NCBI RefSeq assembly: GCF_000236565.1
Contig: NZ_AHAM01000136.1
Coordinates: 1 to 35,501 of the forward strand
Source: Mesorhizobium alhagi CCNWXJ12-2
GTDB taxonomy: Bacteria > Pseudomonadota > Alphaproteobacteria > Rhizobiales > Rhizobiaceae
Direction: 5' to 3'
Length of the DNA stretch: 35,501 bases
In this document: in pieces, positions 1 to 7,435 of the stretch
How positions within the stretch are numbered: the first letter of the stretch is position 1
How the letters are laid out: every line of letters starts with the position of its first letter
Made by a program: the position numbers and the translations under genes
Notes under the pieces: model-generated
What the model was told of the DNA's origin: nothing
Databases searched by the model: none
Seen by the model: only the letters and a program-made list of their open reading frames with translations

Positions 1-1689
1 GACGAGTGTGCCTACTATAAGGAAGACGCCGGCAAGATGATGCTGGGCGCTTTCGAGCCGGCGGCGAAGCCCTGGGGCATGGACGGCATTCGCGAAGATT
101 TCTGCTTCGACCAGTTGCCGGAAGACATGGATCATTTCGAGCCGATCCTGGAGATGGGCGTTAACCGCATGCCGATGCTGGCAAGCGCCGGCATCCACAC
201 ATTCTTCAACGGCCCGGAGAGTTTTACGCCCGACGACCGTTATTATCTCGGCGAAGCGCCGGAACTCGGCGGCTACTGGGTCGCGGCGGGCTACAATTCG
301 ATCGGCATTGTCTCGTCGGGCGGCGCGGGCATGGCGCTCGCGCAATGGATCAACGACGGCGAGGCCCCGTTCGACCTGTGGGAAGTCGACATCCGCCGCG
401 CCCAGCCCTTCCAGAAGAACCGCCGCTATCTGAAGGAGCGCGTGTCCGAAACGCTCGGCCTGCTCTATGCCGACCATTTTCCTTATCGCCAATTTGCAAC
501 GTCGCGCGGCGTGCGCCGCTCGCCGCTGCACGAGCATCTGAAGGCGCGCGGCGCAGTGTTCGGCGAAGTCGCCGGATGGGAGCGCGCCAACTGGTTCGCC
601 CGCGAAGGCCAGGAGCGCGAGTATCGCTATTCCTGGAAGCGGCAGAACTGGTTCGACAACCAGCGCGAAGAGCATCTGGCGGTGCGCAACAATGTCGGCC
701 TGTTCGACATGACTTCTTTCGGCAAGATCAGGATCGAGGGCCGCGACGCGCTGGCATTCCTGCAAAGGCTCTGCGCCAACAACCTAAATGTCGCGCCGGG
801 CAGGATCGTCTACACGCAGATGCTGAACCAGCGTGGCGGCATCGAGAGCGACCTGACCGTTTCGCGGCTTTCCGAGACGGCATTCCTGGCCGTCGTGCCC
901 GGAGCGACGCTGCAGCGCGATTTGGCATGGCTGCGCAAGCATCTCGCAGAGGAGTTCGTGGTCATCACCGATGTGACGGCGGCGGAAAGTGTCCTTTGCC
1001 TGATGGGGCCTTACGCGAGAGACCTGATTCAGAAGGTGAGCCCGAACGATTTCTCCAATGAGAAAAATCCGTTTGGAACCTGGCAGGAGATCGAGATCGG
1101 CATGGGCCTGGCCCGCGCCCATCGAGTCACCTATGTCGGCGAACTCGGCTGGGAGCTTTATGTTTCGACGGACCAGGCGGCCCATGTGTTCGAGGCGATC
1201 GACGAGGCCGGCGCCGAGTTCGGGCTAAAGCTCTGCGGGCTGCACACGCTCGATTCCTGCCGCATCGAAAAGGCATTCCGCCATTTCGGCCACGACATCA
1301 CCGACGAGGACCATGTGCTGGAGGCGGGGCTTGGCTTTGCGGTTAAGACCGGCAAGGGCGATTTTCTCGGCCGTGATGCTGTCCTGCGCAAGAAGGAATC
1401 CGGCCTGTCACGCCGGCTCGTGCAATTCCGGCTGGCCGACCCGGAGCCCCTGCTCTTCCACAACGAGGCGATTGTACGCGACGGAAGGATCGTCGGCACG
1501 ATCACCTCCGGCAATTATGGCCACCATCTCGGCGGTGCGATCGGCCTCGGCTATGTTCCATGCAGGGGCGAAGGCGAGGCGGATGTGCTTGGCTCGTCAT
1601 ACGAGATCGAGATTGCCGGTGAGCGGTTTGCGGCCGAGGCTTCGTTGCGGCCGATGTACGATCCGAAGGCGGAACGGGTAAGAGTGTAG
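1..1689 (+). CDS. Dimethylglycine/sarcosine dehydrogenase-like FAD oxidoreductase with GcvT domain (3' part, 5' end outside window)
   Basis: The reading frame is open from base 1, so this is the C-terminal 562 residues of a longer protein; the family is usually about 800-860 residues. The first ~120 residues are the end of an FAD amine-oxidoreductase (DAO) domain, with the FAD-contacting stretch YWVAAGYNSIGIVSSGG near residues 92-108. From about residue 175 to the end it is a GcvT aminomethyltransferase-like domain, with GLFDMTSFGKI, NQRGGIESDLTV and a C-terminal beta-barrel. Family members oxidatively demethylate dimethylglycine or sarcosine and pass the one-carbon unit to tetrahydrofolate bound by the GcvT part. 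The exact substrate cannot be told from the fragment. It converges on the operon at 1739-8431 and so is not co-transcribed with it, but N-methyl amino acid oxidation would fit downstream of N-heterocycle breakdown. Confidence 0.85.
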   Translation, partial: DECAYYKEDAGKMMLGAFEPAAKPWGMDGIREDFCFDQLPEDMDHFEPILEMGVNRMPMLASAGIHTFFNGPESFTPDDRYYLGEAPELGGYWVAAGYNSIGIVSSGGAGMALAQWINDGEAPFDLWEVDIRRAQPFQKNRRYLKERVSETLGLLYADHFPYRQFATSRGVRRSPLHEHLKARGAVFGEVAGWERANWFAREGQEREYRYSWKRQNWFDNQREEHLAVRNNVGLFDMTSFGKIRIEGRDALAFLQRLCANNLNVAPGRIVYTQMLNQRGGIESDLTVSRLSETAFLAVVPGATLQRDLAWLRKHLAEEFVVITDVTAAESVLCLMGPYARDLIQKVSPNDFSNEKNPFGTWQEIEIGMGLARAHRVTYVGELGWELYVSTDQAAHVFEAIDEAGAEFGLKLCGLHTLDSCRIEKAFRHFGHDITDEDHVLEAGLGFAVKTGKGDFLGRDAVLRKKESGLSRRLVQFRLADPEPLLFHNEAIVRDGRIVGTITSGNYGHHLGGAIGLGYVPCRGEGEADVLGSSYEIEIAGERFAAEASLRPMYDPKAERVRV

Positions 1690-1697
1690 GTCTTACT

Positions 1698-1725
1698 CCT
1701 CTCCCCGTTCACGGGATGAAGAGAG
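1698..1725. repeat. Degenerate palindrome, probable RIME-like remnant / bidirectional terminator
   Basis: An imperfect hairpin, CTCTCCCCGT then ACGGG and AGAGAG, lies in the 49-bp gap between two convergent genes. The left arm is the same CTCTCCCCGT arm found in the intact double palindrome at 5626-5742, so it is probably a decayed half copy. Its position suggests it may end transcription from both sides. Confidence 0.45.
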
Positions 1726-1738
1726 CAGCCTCGCCGCT

Positions 1739-2326
1739 TCAAAACTTCTCCAGCCTGCGGCGGACCTTCTCCAGATACGCAGCGCGGCTTGCCGCCGTCG
1801 AGCGATCCATGTCGTAGTGCGCCAGATAAATCGTCCGGCAGCCCTTCGCGCATAGCGCGCGCATGCCGCGCAGGATGGTCTTGCGGCCCGGCTGGCCCAT
1901 AAGGAAGGAGATCAGCCACGTCGCGCCGCAGGTGGTGACGACGCCGAGGCGCGTGATATGCGGCACCAGCGAGACGATGCGTCCGCCGTCAGCCGGCAGC
2001 TTGAACGCGACATCGGTCGCCCAGACGCGATCGAGCCAACCTTTCAGCATCGCCGGCAGTCCATACCACCAGGTCGGGTAGACGAACAGGATGGCTTCCG
2101 CCCATTTGAGGTTATCGATATGCGGCGCGAGCGCCGGGTCTGTTGGCGCGCGGTCATGGTAATGCCGGCGTTCGTCGGCGCCCAGAACCGGGTTGAATCC
2201 TTCCGCGTAGAGATCGACCAGCCGTACATCCCAGCCGCGTGCGGTCAGCGTCGCAACCGCCGTGTCACGCACGGCTGCGCAAAAACTGTCCGGTACCGGA
2301 TGGCAATAGACGACCAGCGCCCGCAT
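1739..2326 (-). CDS. NAD(P)H dehydrogenase (quinone)-like flavodoxin-fold protein, copy B
   Basis: A 195-residue Flavodoxin_2/NQO1-like protein. It shows the N-terminal beta1-FMN loop (ALVVYCHPVPDSFCAA), an LYAEGFNPVL segment, and the FMN-site signature YPTWWYGLPAMLKGWLDRV near residues 82-100. Such proteins transfer two electrons from NAD(P)H to quinones or other acceptors in the cytoplasm. The ATG at 2326 shares its A with the TGA of the preceding gene (TGATG), which indicates translational coupling; a TTG one codon upstream is possible but less likely. It is the last gene of the minus-strand operon starting at 8431. It is clearly paralogous to its neighbour at 2326-2907 but diverged: WWYG replaces WNYG and the C-terminus differs. 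The physiological acceptor is unknown. Confidence 0.85.
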   Translation of the reverse strand: MRALVVYCHPVPDSFCAAVRDTAVATLTARGWDVRLVDLYAEGFNPVLGADERRHYHDRAPTDPALAPHIDNLKWAEAILFVYPTWWYGLPAMLKGWLDRVWATDVAFKLPADGGRIVSLVPHITRLGVVTTCGATWLISFLMGQPGRKTILRGMRALCAKGCRTIYLAHYDMDRSTAASRAAYLEKVRRRLEKF

Positions 2327-2907
2327 CAAAGGCGGTCCATTTTTGCGGCGACCTTCGTCATGAAGCTTTTTCGCGATTCCTCGGTGGATAGGTTCATAGA
2401 GTAGTGCGCCAGATAGGAAACCTTGGCGCCCGGCTTGACGGTGGCGCGCAGCACCCGGTTGACCAGCTTTCGCGGCGGGTCACTCATCAGGAACGCACGG
2501 AGCCGGCTTCCGCCATAGGTGGTTATGGCGGCGACTTTCCTGATGTTGTGGAGCGAAGGAACGGCCTCGCCGTCGATCATTGTAAAGGAGACGCCCGGCA
2601 GGAAGACGCGGTCGAAAAAGCCTTTCAGTATAGCGGGATAGCCGTAATTCCAGACCGGATAGGCGAGCACTAGCGCCTCGGCGCGGCGCAACCGATCGAC
2701 ATAGCGGCCCACCTCCCCGCCCGGCGTGCGTCCGTCATGATAGCCGAGGCGCTCGGCGCGGCTCATGCGCGGATCGAAATCCTCCGCATAGAGATCGCAA
2801 TCGTCGACGCTGTGGCCAGCGGCGGTCAGTCTCTCGACGATGAGCCGGTGCAGCGTGGCGTGGAAGCTGGTTTCCACCGGATGCGCGTAAAGCACGAGGA
2901 CGTTCAT
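2326..2907 (-). CDS. NAD(P)H dehydrogenase (quinone)-like flavodoxin-fold protein, copy A
   Basis: A 193-residue Flavodoxin_2-family protein opening with VLVLYAHPVETSFHATL and carrying the canonical FMN-binding motif YPVWNYGYPAILKGFFDRVF near residues 86-105. It is expected to be a cytoplasmic FMN/FAD-dependent NAD(P)H:acceptor oxidoreductase. It starts only 3 bp after the stop of the FAD oxidoreductase gene and overlaps the next paralogue by 1 bp, so it is firmly inside the operon. Two adjacent, diverged members may form a heteromer or act on successive intermediates; that is inference. Alternatives are azoreductase, NAD(P)H:quinone reductase or a flavin reductase supplying reduced flavin. 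Confidence 0.87.
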   Translation of the reverse strand: MNVLVLYAHPVETSFHATLHRLIVERLTAAGHSVDDCDLYAEDFDPRMSRAERLGYHDGRTPGGEVGRYVDRLRRAEALVLAYPVWNYGYPAILKGFFDRVFLPGVSFTMIDGEAVPSLHNIRKVAAITTYGGSRLRAFLMSDPPRKLVNRVLRATVKPGAKVSYLAHYSMNLSTEESRKSFMTKVAAKMDRL

Positions 2908-2910
2908 GGG

Positions 2911-4311
2911 CTATCCCGCTTGCAGCCCCTTGAACAGAAAAGTCTTCTCCGAACGGTAATCGTAGTCCGGGTTTTCCCAGGCGATCATCTTGCCGGGATT
3001 GAGCAGACCTCGCGGATCGGCCTCGCGCTTGAACGCGAGTTGGATAGCATCGGTCTGCTTCATGCCGCCCTCCTCCAGCGTATAGCGGTGCGGGTTGAAG
3101 ATCGGGCACCCATTCTCCTCGTGCAGCCGGATGATCTCGTCGAGCCGCTCCTCGGTCGTGAATTTCACCAGCGGCAGGCCGAAACAGGTGATATTCCCGT
3201 CGAAGCGCACGAATTCCAGATGCGAGAACACTTCGCCCGGAAACATTTTTTCCATATTCTCGACCAGGGCTAGCTGGTTGGGGAACGGGTACAGCGACTG
3301 CAGATAGGTTATCGCGGGATCGACGCGCAGCGCGCGCAGCGTCGTGTGGTTCCAGGCAAGCTCGTAGGCCGGCGGCAGCCCCTTTTTGTCCTCAGGAGAT
3401 GCAATCGCGGCGCTGTAGACGATTTCGCCGCCCTCGCGCCGGGTGAACGCCAGGAATGCGTCGAGCGCATGCGGCGCGACCATGACCACGCATATGCTCT
3501 GGCCTTCTCTGAGGAACTTCTGATGCCGCTTGAAATAGGCGAACGGCGCCGGAGCGGCGATCGGCGTGATCAGTTTGGTGAGAATGCCGTCCTGGCAGGC
3601 GAGCGCGTTTCCGTAGCGTGCGGCGGCCATGAAGGTGTCGAAGCCGACGATCAAGTCGACCCAATCGTAGGAGGCCGTCAGCGGCATCTCGACTTCGGTG
3701 ATGATGCCGTTGGTTCCGTAGGCGTGGGTAACCTTGTGCAGGTTCTCGCCGGTCAGCTCCAGCACCCGCGGCTCGGCCTCCATGGTGACGACGCGCAGCC
3801 TGAGCACATTGCCGAAATCGCGCAACCCGCCGAAATTGATCGAGCCGACGCCGCCCGAGCCGCCAGCGATGAAGCCGCCTATGGAGGCGGTGTTGTAGGT
3901 AGACGGATGAAGGCGCAGTTCCTGGCCGGAATGCGTGCGCGTTGCGCGGTCTATGTCGGCGATGATCGCACCCGGCTGGCAGACGACGCGGCCGGAAGCG
4001 ATCGATTTCACCTCGGTCATCTCTGCAAGCGACAGCACGACGCCGCCGGACAGCGGCATGGCCTGCCCGTAATTGCCGGTGCCGGCGCCGCGCGGCGTTA
4101 CCGGAATGCCGAGGCGGTGGCAAGCGGCGAGCACGCGGATTACCTCAGCCTCGCTTTTCGGCGAGACGATCAGGTCGCCGGTCACATGCTCCAGTTCGCG
4201 CTTGAGCAGGGGGCTGTACCAGTAGAAATCGCGGCTCTTCTGCTGCACGATCTTTTCGTTGTCCTCGACCTTGAGCCCGTCGAGTTCGCGCCTCAGCGCC
4301 GCAATATCCAT
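2911..4311 (-). CDS. FAD-binding oxidoreductase, VAO/PCMH (GlcD-like) family
   Basis: A 466-residue protein with an N-terminal FAD_binding_4 (PCMH) domain. The pyrophosphate-binding motif PRGAGTGNYGQAMPLSGG lies near residues 72-90, followed by the SIGGFIAGGSGGVGSI loop. The C-terminus is substrate-domain-like and ends in the family-typical DPRGLLNPGKMI. The family oxidises hydroxy acids, alcohols, amines or lactones using FAD; no substrate-specific residues can be assigned by eye. The start chosen is the ATG at 4311, which shares its A with the TAA of the preceding amidohydrolase gene (TAATG), with GGTGGA just upstream as ribosome site. A longer in-frame extension into the neighbour exists but is unlikely. 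Its position between a deaminase-like hydrolase and two NAD(P)H dehydrogenases suggests it oxidises the deaminated product. Confidence 0.85.
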   Translation of the reverse strand: MDIAALRRELDGLKVEDNEKIVQQKSRDFYWYSPLLKRELEHVTGDLIVSPKSEAEVIRVLAACHRLGIPVTPRGAGTGNYGQAMPLSGGVVLSLAEMTEVKSIASGRVVCQPGAIIADIDRATRTHSGQELRLHPSTYNTASIGGFIAGGSGGVGSINFGGLRDFGNVLRLRVVTMEAEPRVLELTGENLHKVTHAYGTNGIITEVEMPLTASYDWVDLIVGFDTFMAAARYGNALACQDGILTKLITPIAAPAPFAYFKRHQKFLREGQSICVVMVAPHALDAFLAFTRREGGEIVYSAAIASPEDKKGLPPAYELAWNHTTLRALRVDPAITYLQSLYPFPNQLALVENMEKMFPGEVFSHLEFVRFDGNITCFGLPLVKFTTEERLDEIIRLHEENGCPIFNPHRYTLEEGGMKQTDAIQLAFKREADPRGLLNPGKMIAWENPDYDYRSEKTFLFKGLQAG

Positions 4312-5624
4312 TATTCCACCATCAAATCGTCGAGTTCCGAGTAGTCTGGCAAGTCGCGTGCAATCGCCCTGCCCTCGCGGATCACGATGCGATCCGATTC
4401 GGGCCGCGACAGCAATTCCGTCCAACTCCTGCCCTTGAATACGACGAAGTCCGCCGGGCCGCCGGGAGCCAGAATTCCGGCCTCATGTAACCGCATGATG
4501 TCGGCGGGTGTTGTTGTTACCGCCTTCGGCCAGTCGCCGACCGGATGATCGAAATGCAGGATGCGCGTCGCCATCCGGTAGACTTCCAGCATGTCGAGAT
4601 CGCCATAGGCGTAGAACGGGTCCCGGGTGTTGTCGGAGGCCACCGCGACGGGAATGCCGCGCGCACGCATCTCATGCAGCAGCGTCACCCCGCGCCAGCG
4701 CGGGGTCGTGCCGTCCCGCCGGCGGTCCTGGAGATAGAGGTTACACATGGGCAGCGACACAACGGCGATGCCGGCCCGCGCGACCTTATCCAGCGTGTCC
4801 AGCACATCGGCGTCGGGCTGACGCGCCAAGGAACAGCAATGGCCGACAAGAATCCTGCCCTCGAAGCGATGGCGAAGGGCGGCTTCGGCGATCTTCTTCA
4901 GCGAGACGGCGGAGATTTCAGCGGTCTCGTCGGCATGGAAATCGAGATCGAGGCCGTGTTTGATCGCGGTCGTGAAAACGCGGTCGAGCAATTCCTCGAG
5001 ATCGGGAACCATGTAGGTGACCGTGCCGAGCACGCCTCCGGCCGCGGCGACCCGCCTGGCGAGCCCTGCGAACCATTTTGCATCGCGCGCACCCTCAATG
5101 CCGAACAGGCAGACGCCCTGCAGCTCGATCCGCCCTCGCCAGCGCTCGCGCATCTCCTCGAATACCGGCCAGGATATTTCTTCCTGGGGCGGCACCGAGT
5201 CGATATGCGTGCACAGCGCCTTGGTGCCGTGGGCGTAGGCGCAGCGGAGCGCAAAATCCATGCGCCGCGAGACATCGTTGGCGCTCCAGCGCGCCGCACG
5301 GTCCTCGCCGGTTGCGTTCAGCGCGCCAGGGAAGGAGCCGTCGGGATTGGGCTTGCGCGGCCAGATATGCCCCTTGTCGATGTGCGTGTGGCAGTCGACG
5401 AAGCAGGGCAGGACGATGCGGCCGGCGAGGTTGATGCCGTCGGACAGCGGTTGGTGTCCCGACGGAGCGATGCTGACAATCCTGCCGTCGGCGACTGAAA
5501 TGTTGGCGAGTGCGAAGCCGTCAGCGTCGAATGGCGCGGCGAGGTCCGGCGTCAGCGAGGTGTGAACGCGGGCGCGGGAGAGCGTGTAGGAGCCGCTCGG
5601 AGGCAACTGGATTTGCGTCACCAC
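4311..5624 (-). CDS. Cytosine deaminase-like metal-dependent amidohydrolase
   Basis: A 437-residue amidohydrolase-superfamily protein. With the GTG at 5624 as residue 1, the metal and catalytic residues are His79-Thr-His81 (CHTHIDK), His230 with catalytic Glu233 (FHADET), His262 (GHCCSL) and Asp331 (SDNTRDPF). The spacing closely parallels E. coli cytosine deaminase (H61, H63, H214/E217, H246, D313, from memory). The CodA group includes cytosine, isocytosine, creatinine and s-triazine deaminases, so the reaction is probably hydrolytic deamination of an N-heterocycle, but the substrate is not fixed. Start is GTG 5624 or GTG 5621. The Shine-Dalgarno GAGGGG lies inside the end of the RIME-like repeat. 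The next gene overlaps by 1 bp. The transporter genes upstream probably import its substrate. Confidence 0.85.
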   Translation of the reverse strand: MVTQIQLPPSGSYTLSRARVHTSLTPDLAAPFDADGFALANISVADGRIVSIAPSGHQPLSDGINLAGRIVLPCFVDCHTHIDKGHIWPRKPNPDGSFPGALNATGEDRAARWSANDVSRRMDFALRCAYAHGTKALCTHIDSVPPQEEISWPVFEEMRERWRGRIELQGVCLFGIEGARDAKWFAGLARRVAAAGGVLGTVTYMVPDLEELLDRVFTTAIKHGLDLDFHADETAEISAVSLKKIAEAALRHRFEGRILVGHCCSLARQPDADVLDTLDKVARAGIAVVSLPMCNLYLQDRRRDGTTPRWRGVTLLHEMRARGIPVAVASDNTRDPFYAYGDLDMLEVYRMATRILHFDHPVGDWPKAVTTTPADIMRLHEAGILAPGGPADFVVFKGRSWTELLSRPESDRIVIREGRAIARDLPDYSELDDLMVE

Positions 5625-5625
5625 T

Positions 5626-5742
5626 GCCCCTCACCCTTACCCTCTCCCCGTAAGCACGGGGAGAGGGAGTGGCCAGCGTTGCGGCCAGCCCCCTTCTCCC
5701 CGTCCTTCACGGGGAGAAGGTCCCGGCAGGGGGATGAGGGGC
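5626..5742. repeat. RIME-like intergenic element with two large palindromes
   Basis: The ~117-bp element is bounded by inverted ends GCCCCTCA (5626-5633) and TGAGGGGC (5735-5742). Inside are two perfect 12-bp hairpins: 5640-5651 with 5656-5667 (loop 4 nt), and 5692-5703 with 5709-5720 (loop 5 nt). Both arms read C-rich then CCCCGT / ACGGGG. The size, paired palindromes and rhizobial context match the description of Rhizobium-specific intergenic mosaic elements (RIME). It fills the gap between the transporter genes and the catabolic genes of one operon and may stop, attenuate or protect the mRNA there. Confidence 0.75.
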
Positions 5743-5766
5743 AGCAGAAACAATTCCGGAAAGTCA

Positions 5767-6624
5767 TCACCGCTCCTGCTTCAGCGCGCTTTCGTGCCAG
5801 CGCCGCAGCAGCAGGTGCGAAACGAGCGACAGCACCAGGAAAATCAGGATGCCGGTGAGCGAAATGAGGATCAGCGCCGCAAACAGCCGCGGCGCGTTGA
5901 GCCGGTAGCCGGCCTCGATAATGCGCGAGGCAAGACCGGACGACTGCCCCGACGAGCCGGCGACGAATTCGGCGACCACCGCGCCGATCAGCGACAGGCC
6001 GCCGGCGATCTTCAGGCCGCCGAGGAAATACGGCATCGCCGCCGGCAGGCGCAGGTGCCGAAGCTTCTGCCAGCGCGTCGCGCCGTTGAGTCGGAACAGG
6101 TCGCGCAGATTGCGGTCGACCGAATTCAGCCCGAGCGTGGTGTTGGACAGGATCGGGAAGAAGGCGACGATCCACGAGCAAAGTAAGAGCTTGGCAGTCT
6201 GGTTGTCGACATAGATGTTGATGAGCGGGAAGATCGCCACGATCGGCGTGACCTGCAGCACGATGGCGAAGGGAAAGAACGACATCTCCACCCACTTCGA
6301 CTGGGTGAACAGAACCGCGAGCCCGACGCCGCCGATCACGGCAAGCAGCAGGCTGAGGAAGGTGATCTTCAGCGTCACCAGAAGAGAGCCGAACAGGAGC
6401 GCGGCGTCCGTGTAGAGCGTCTGCGCCACCACATGTGGCCGCGGCAGGATGTACCGCGGGATCTCGTTCCAGACGCAGATGCGGTCCCACAGCCAGATGG
6501 CGAAGAGCATGATGAGCAGCGGCAGAAGCCAGCTACCGATGCGCTCCAGCCTTTCCTGGCGCACGCGCTTGGCTTCTTCCGGGTCGAGCCTCGCGGGCAG
6601 GGTTTCAATGACCATGGGGCTCAC
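5767..6624 (-). CDS. ABC transporter permease, NMT1/THI5 (SsuC/TauC/ThiX) type
   Basis: A 285-residue integral membrane protein with about six hydrophobic helices. The first is LLPLLIMLFAIWLWDRI. The BPD_transp_1 EAA-type loop that docks the ATPase lies near residues 205-235 (GAVVAEFVAGSSGQSSGLASR). It forms the inner-membrane channel with the ATPase and binding protein encoded just upstream. Start is GTG 6624 or ATG 6615; both lie inside the 3' end of the ATPase gene (10-20 bp overlap), indicating coupling. This family moves small organosulfur or heterocyclic compounds such as taurine, alkanesulfonates, nitrate or thiamine pyrimidines. The co-encoded CodA-like enzyme favours a nitrogen heterocycle. 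Confidence 0.9.
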   Translation of the reverse strand: MSPMVIETLPARLDPEEAKRVRQERLERIGSWLLPLLIMLFAIWLWDRICVWNEIPRYILPRPHVVAQTLYTDAALLFGSLLVTLKITFLSLLLAVIGGVGLAVLFTQSKWVEMSFFPFAIVLQVTPIVAIFPLINIYVDNQTAKLLLCSWIVAFFPILSNTTLGLNSVDRNLRDLFRLNGATRWQKLRHLRLPAAMPYFLGGLKIAGGLSLIGAVVAEFVAGSSGQSSGLASRIIEAGYRLNAPRLFAALILISLTGILIFLVLSLVSHLLLRRWHESALKQER

Positions 6625-7420
6625 TTGCCGAATTCATGGCTGCATTGAGCGCCTCCGACGCGCGCAGGCAGAACGCAGCGTACTCAGGCGATATGCGGAA
6701 TTTCTCGTCCCTCGGATAGGCAGCGTCGACAGTCATTTCGCCGGACACGCGGCCCGGACGGGCGGCCATGATGACGATGCGGTTCGACAGGAAGACGCTT
6801 TCGAACACGCTGTGCGTGACGAAGACGACAGTGAAGCGCTGGTCCTGCCACAGTTCCAGCAGGTCGTCGTTGAGCTTGAAGCGGGTGATCTCGTCGAGTG
6901 CGGCAAATGGTTCGTCCATCAAGAGCAGACGCGGCTTCGTCACCAGAGCGCGCGCGATCGAAACGCGCATCTTCATGCCGCCGGAAAGCTCGCGCGGCAC
7001 CGCGTTTTCAAAGCCGGTGAGGTGAACCCGCTCGAGAAGCTCCGAAACTGCGGGCGCGGCCTTCTCCCGCGAGACGCCCCTCAGCCTGAGCGGCAGCCAG
7101 ACATTGTCGAAAACGCTCGCCCAGGGAAGCAATGTCGGCTCCTGGAAGACGAAGCCGGTGCAGTCGCCGCCCAGCGCCTTGTGCCAGTCGAGCGCGCCGG
7201 TGGTCGGCGTGGTCAACCCGGCGATCAGCCTGAGCGCCGTCGACTTGCCGCAGCCCGACGGCCCGAGAAGGCTCAGGAAATCGCCCTCCCGGATCGTCAG
7301 GTTGACATCACGAAGCGCCGAGACCCCGTTGGAGAAGGTCTTGCCTACATTGCGCAGGTCCAGAAGCGGCGACCCGCTTCCGTTCAGATTTCGCATTCCC
7401 GCGCCTGCCTTTTGAAGCAT
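6605..7420 (-). CDS. ABC transporter ATP-binding protein, SsuB/TauB/ThiZ type
   Basis: A 271-residue nucleotide-binding subunit with Walker [10 protein letters not shown], the Q-loop region CTGFVFQEPTLLPW, the ABC signature LSGGMKMRVSIARAL, Walker B LLLMDEPFAALDE and the H-loop VVFVTHSVFESV. All catalytic elements are intact. It powers the transporter formed with the neighbouring permease and binding protein. Two starts are possible: ATG 7420 (chosen, longest) or ATG 7396, which gives an N-terminus MRNLNGSG and has GGCAGG upstream. It begins 15 bp after the stop of the binding-protein gene and overlaps the permease gene at its 3' end. Confidence 0.92.
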   Translation of the reverse strand: MLQKAGAGMRNLNGSGSPLLDLRNVGKTFSNGVSALRDVNLTIREGDFLSLLGPSGCGKSTALRLIAGLTTPTTGALDWHKALGGDCTGFVFQEPTLLPWASVFDNVWLPLRLRGVSREKAAPAVSELLERVHLTGFENAVPRELSGGMKMRVSIARALVTKPRLLLMDEPFAALDEITRFKLNDDLLELWQDQRFTVVFVTHSVFESVFLSNRIVIMAARPGRVSGEMTVDAAYPRDEKFRISPEYAAFCLRASEALNAAMNSASEPHGH

Positions 7421-7435
7421 CGTCCGGCGGCCGGA

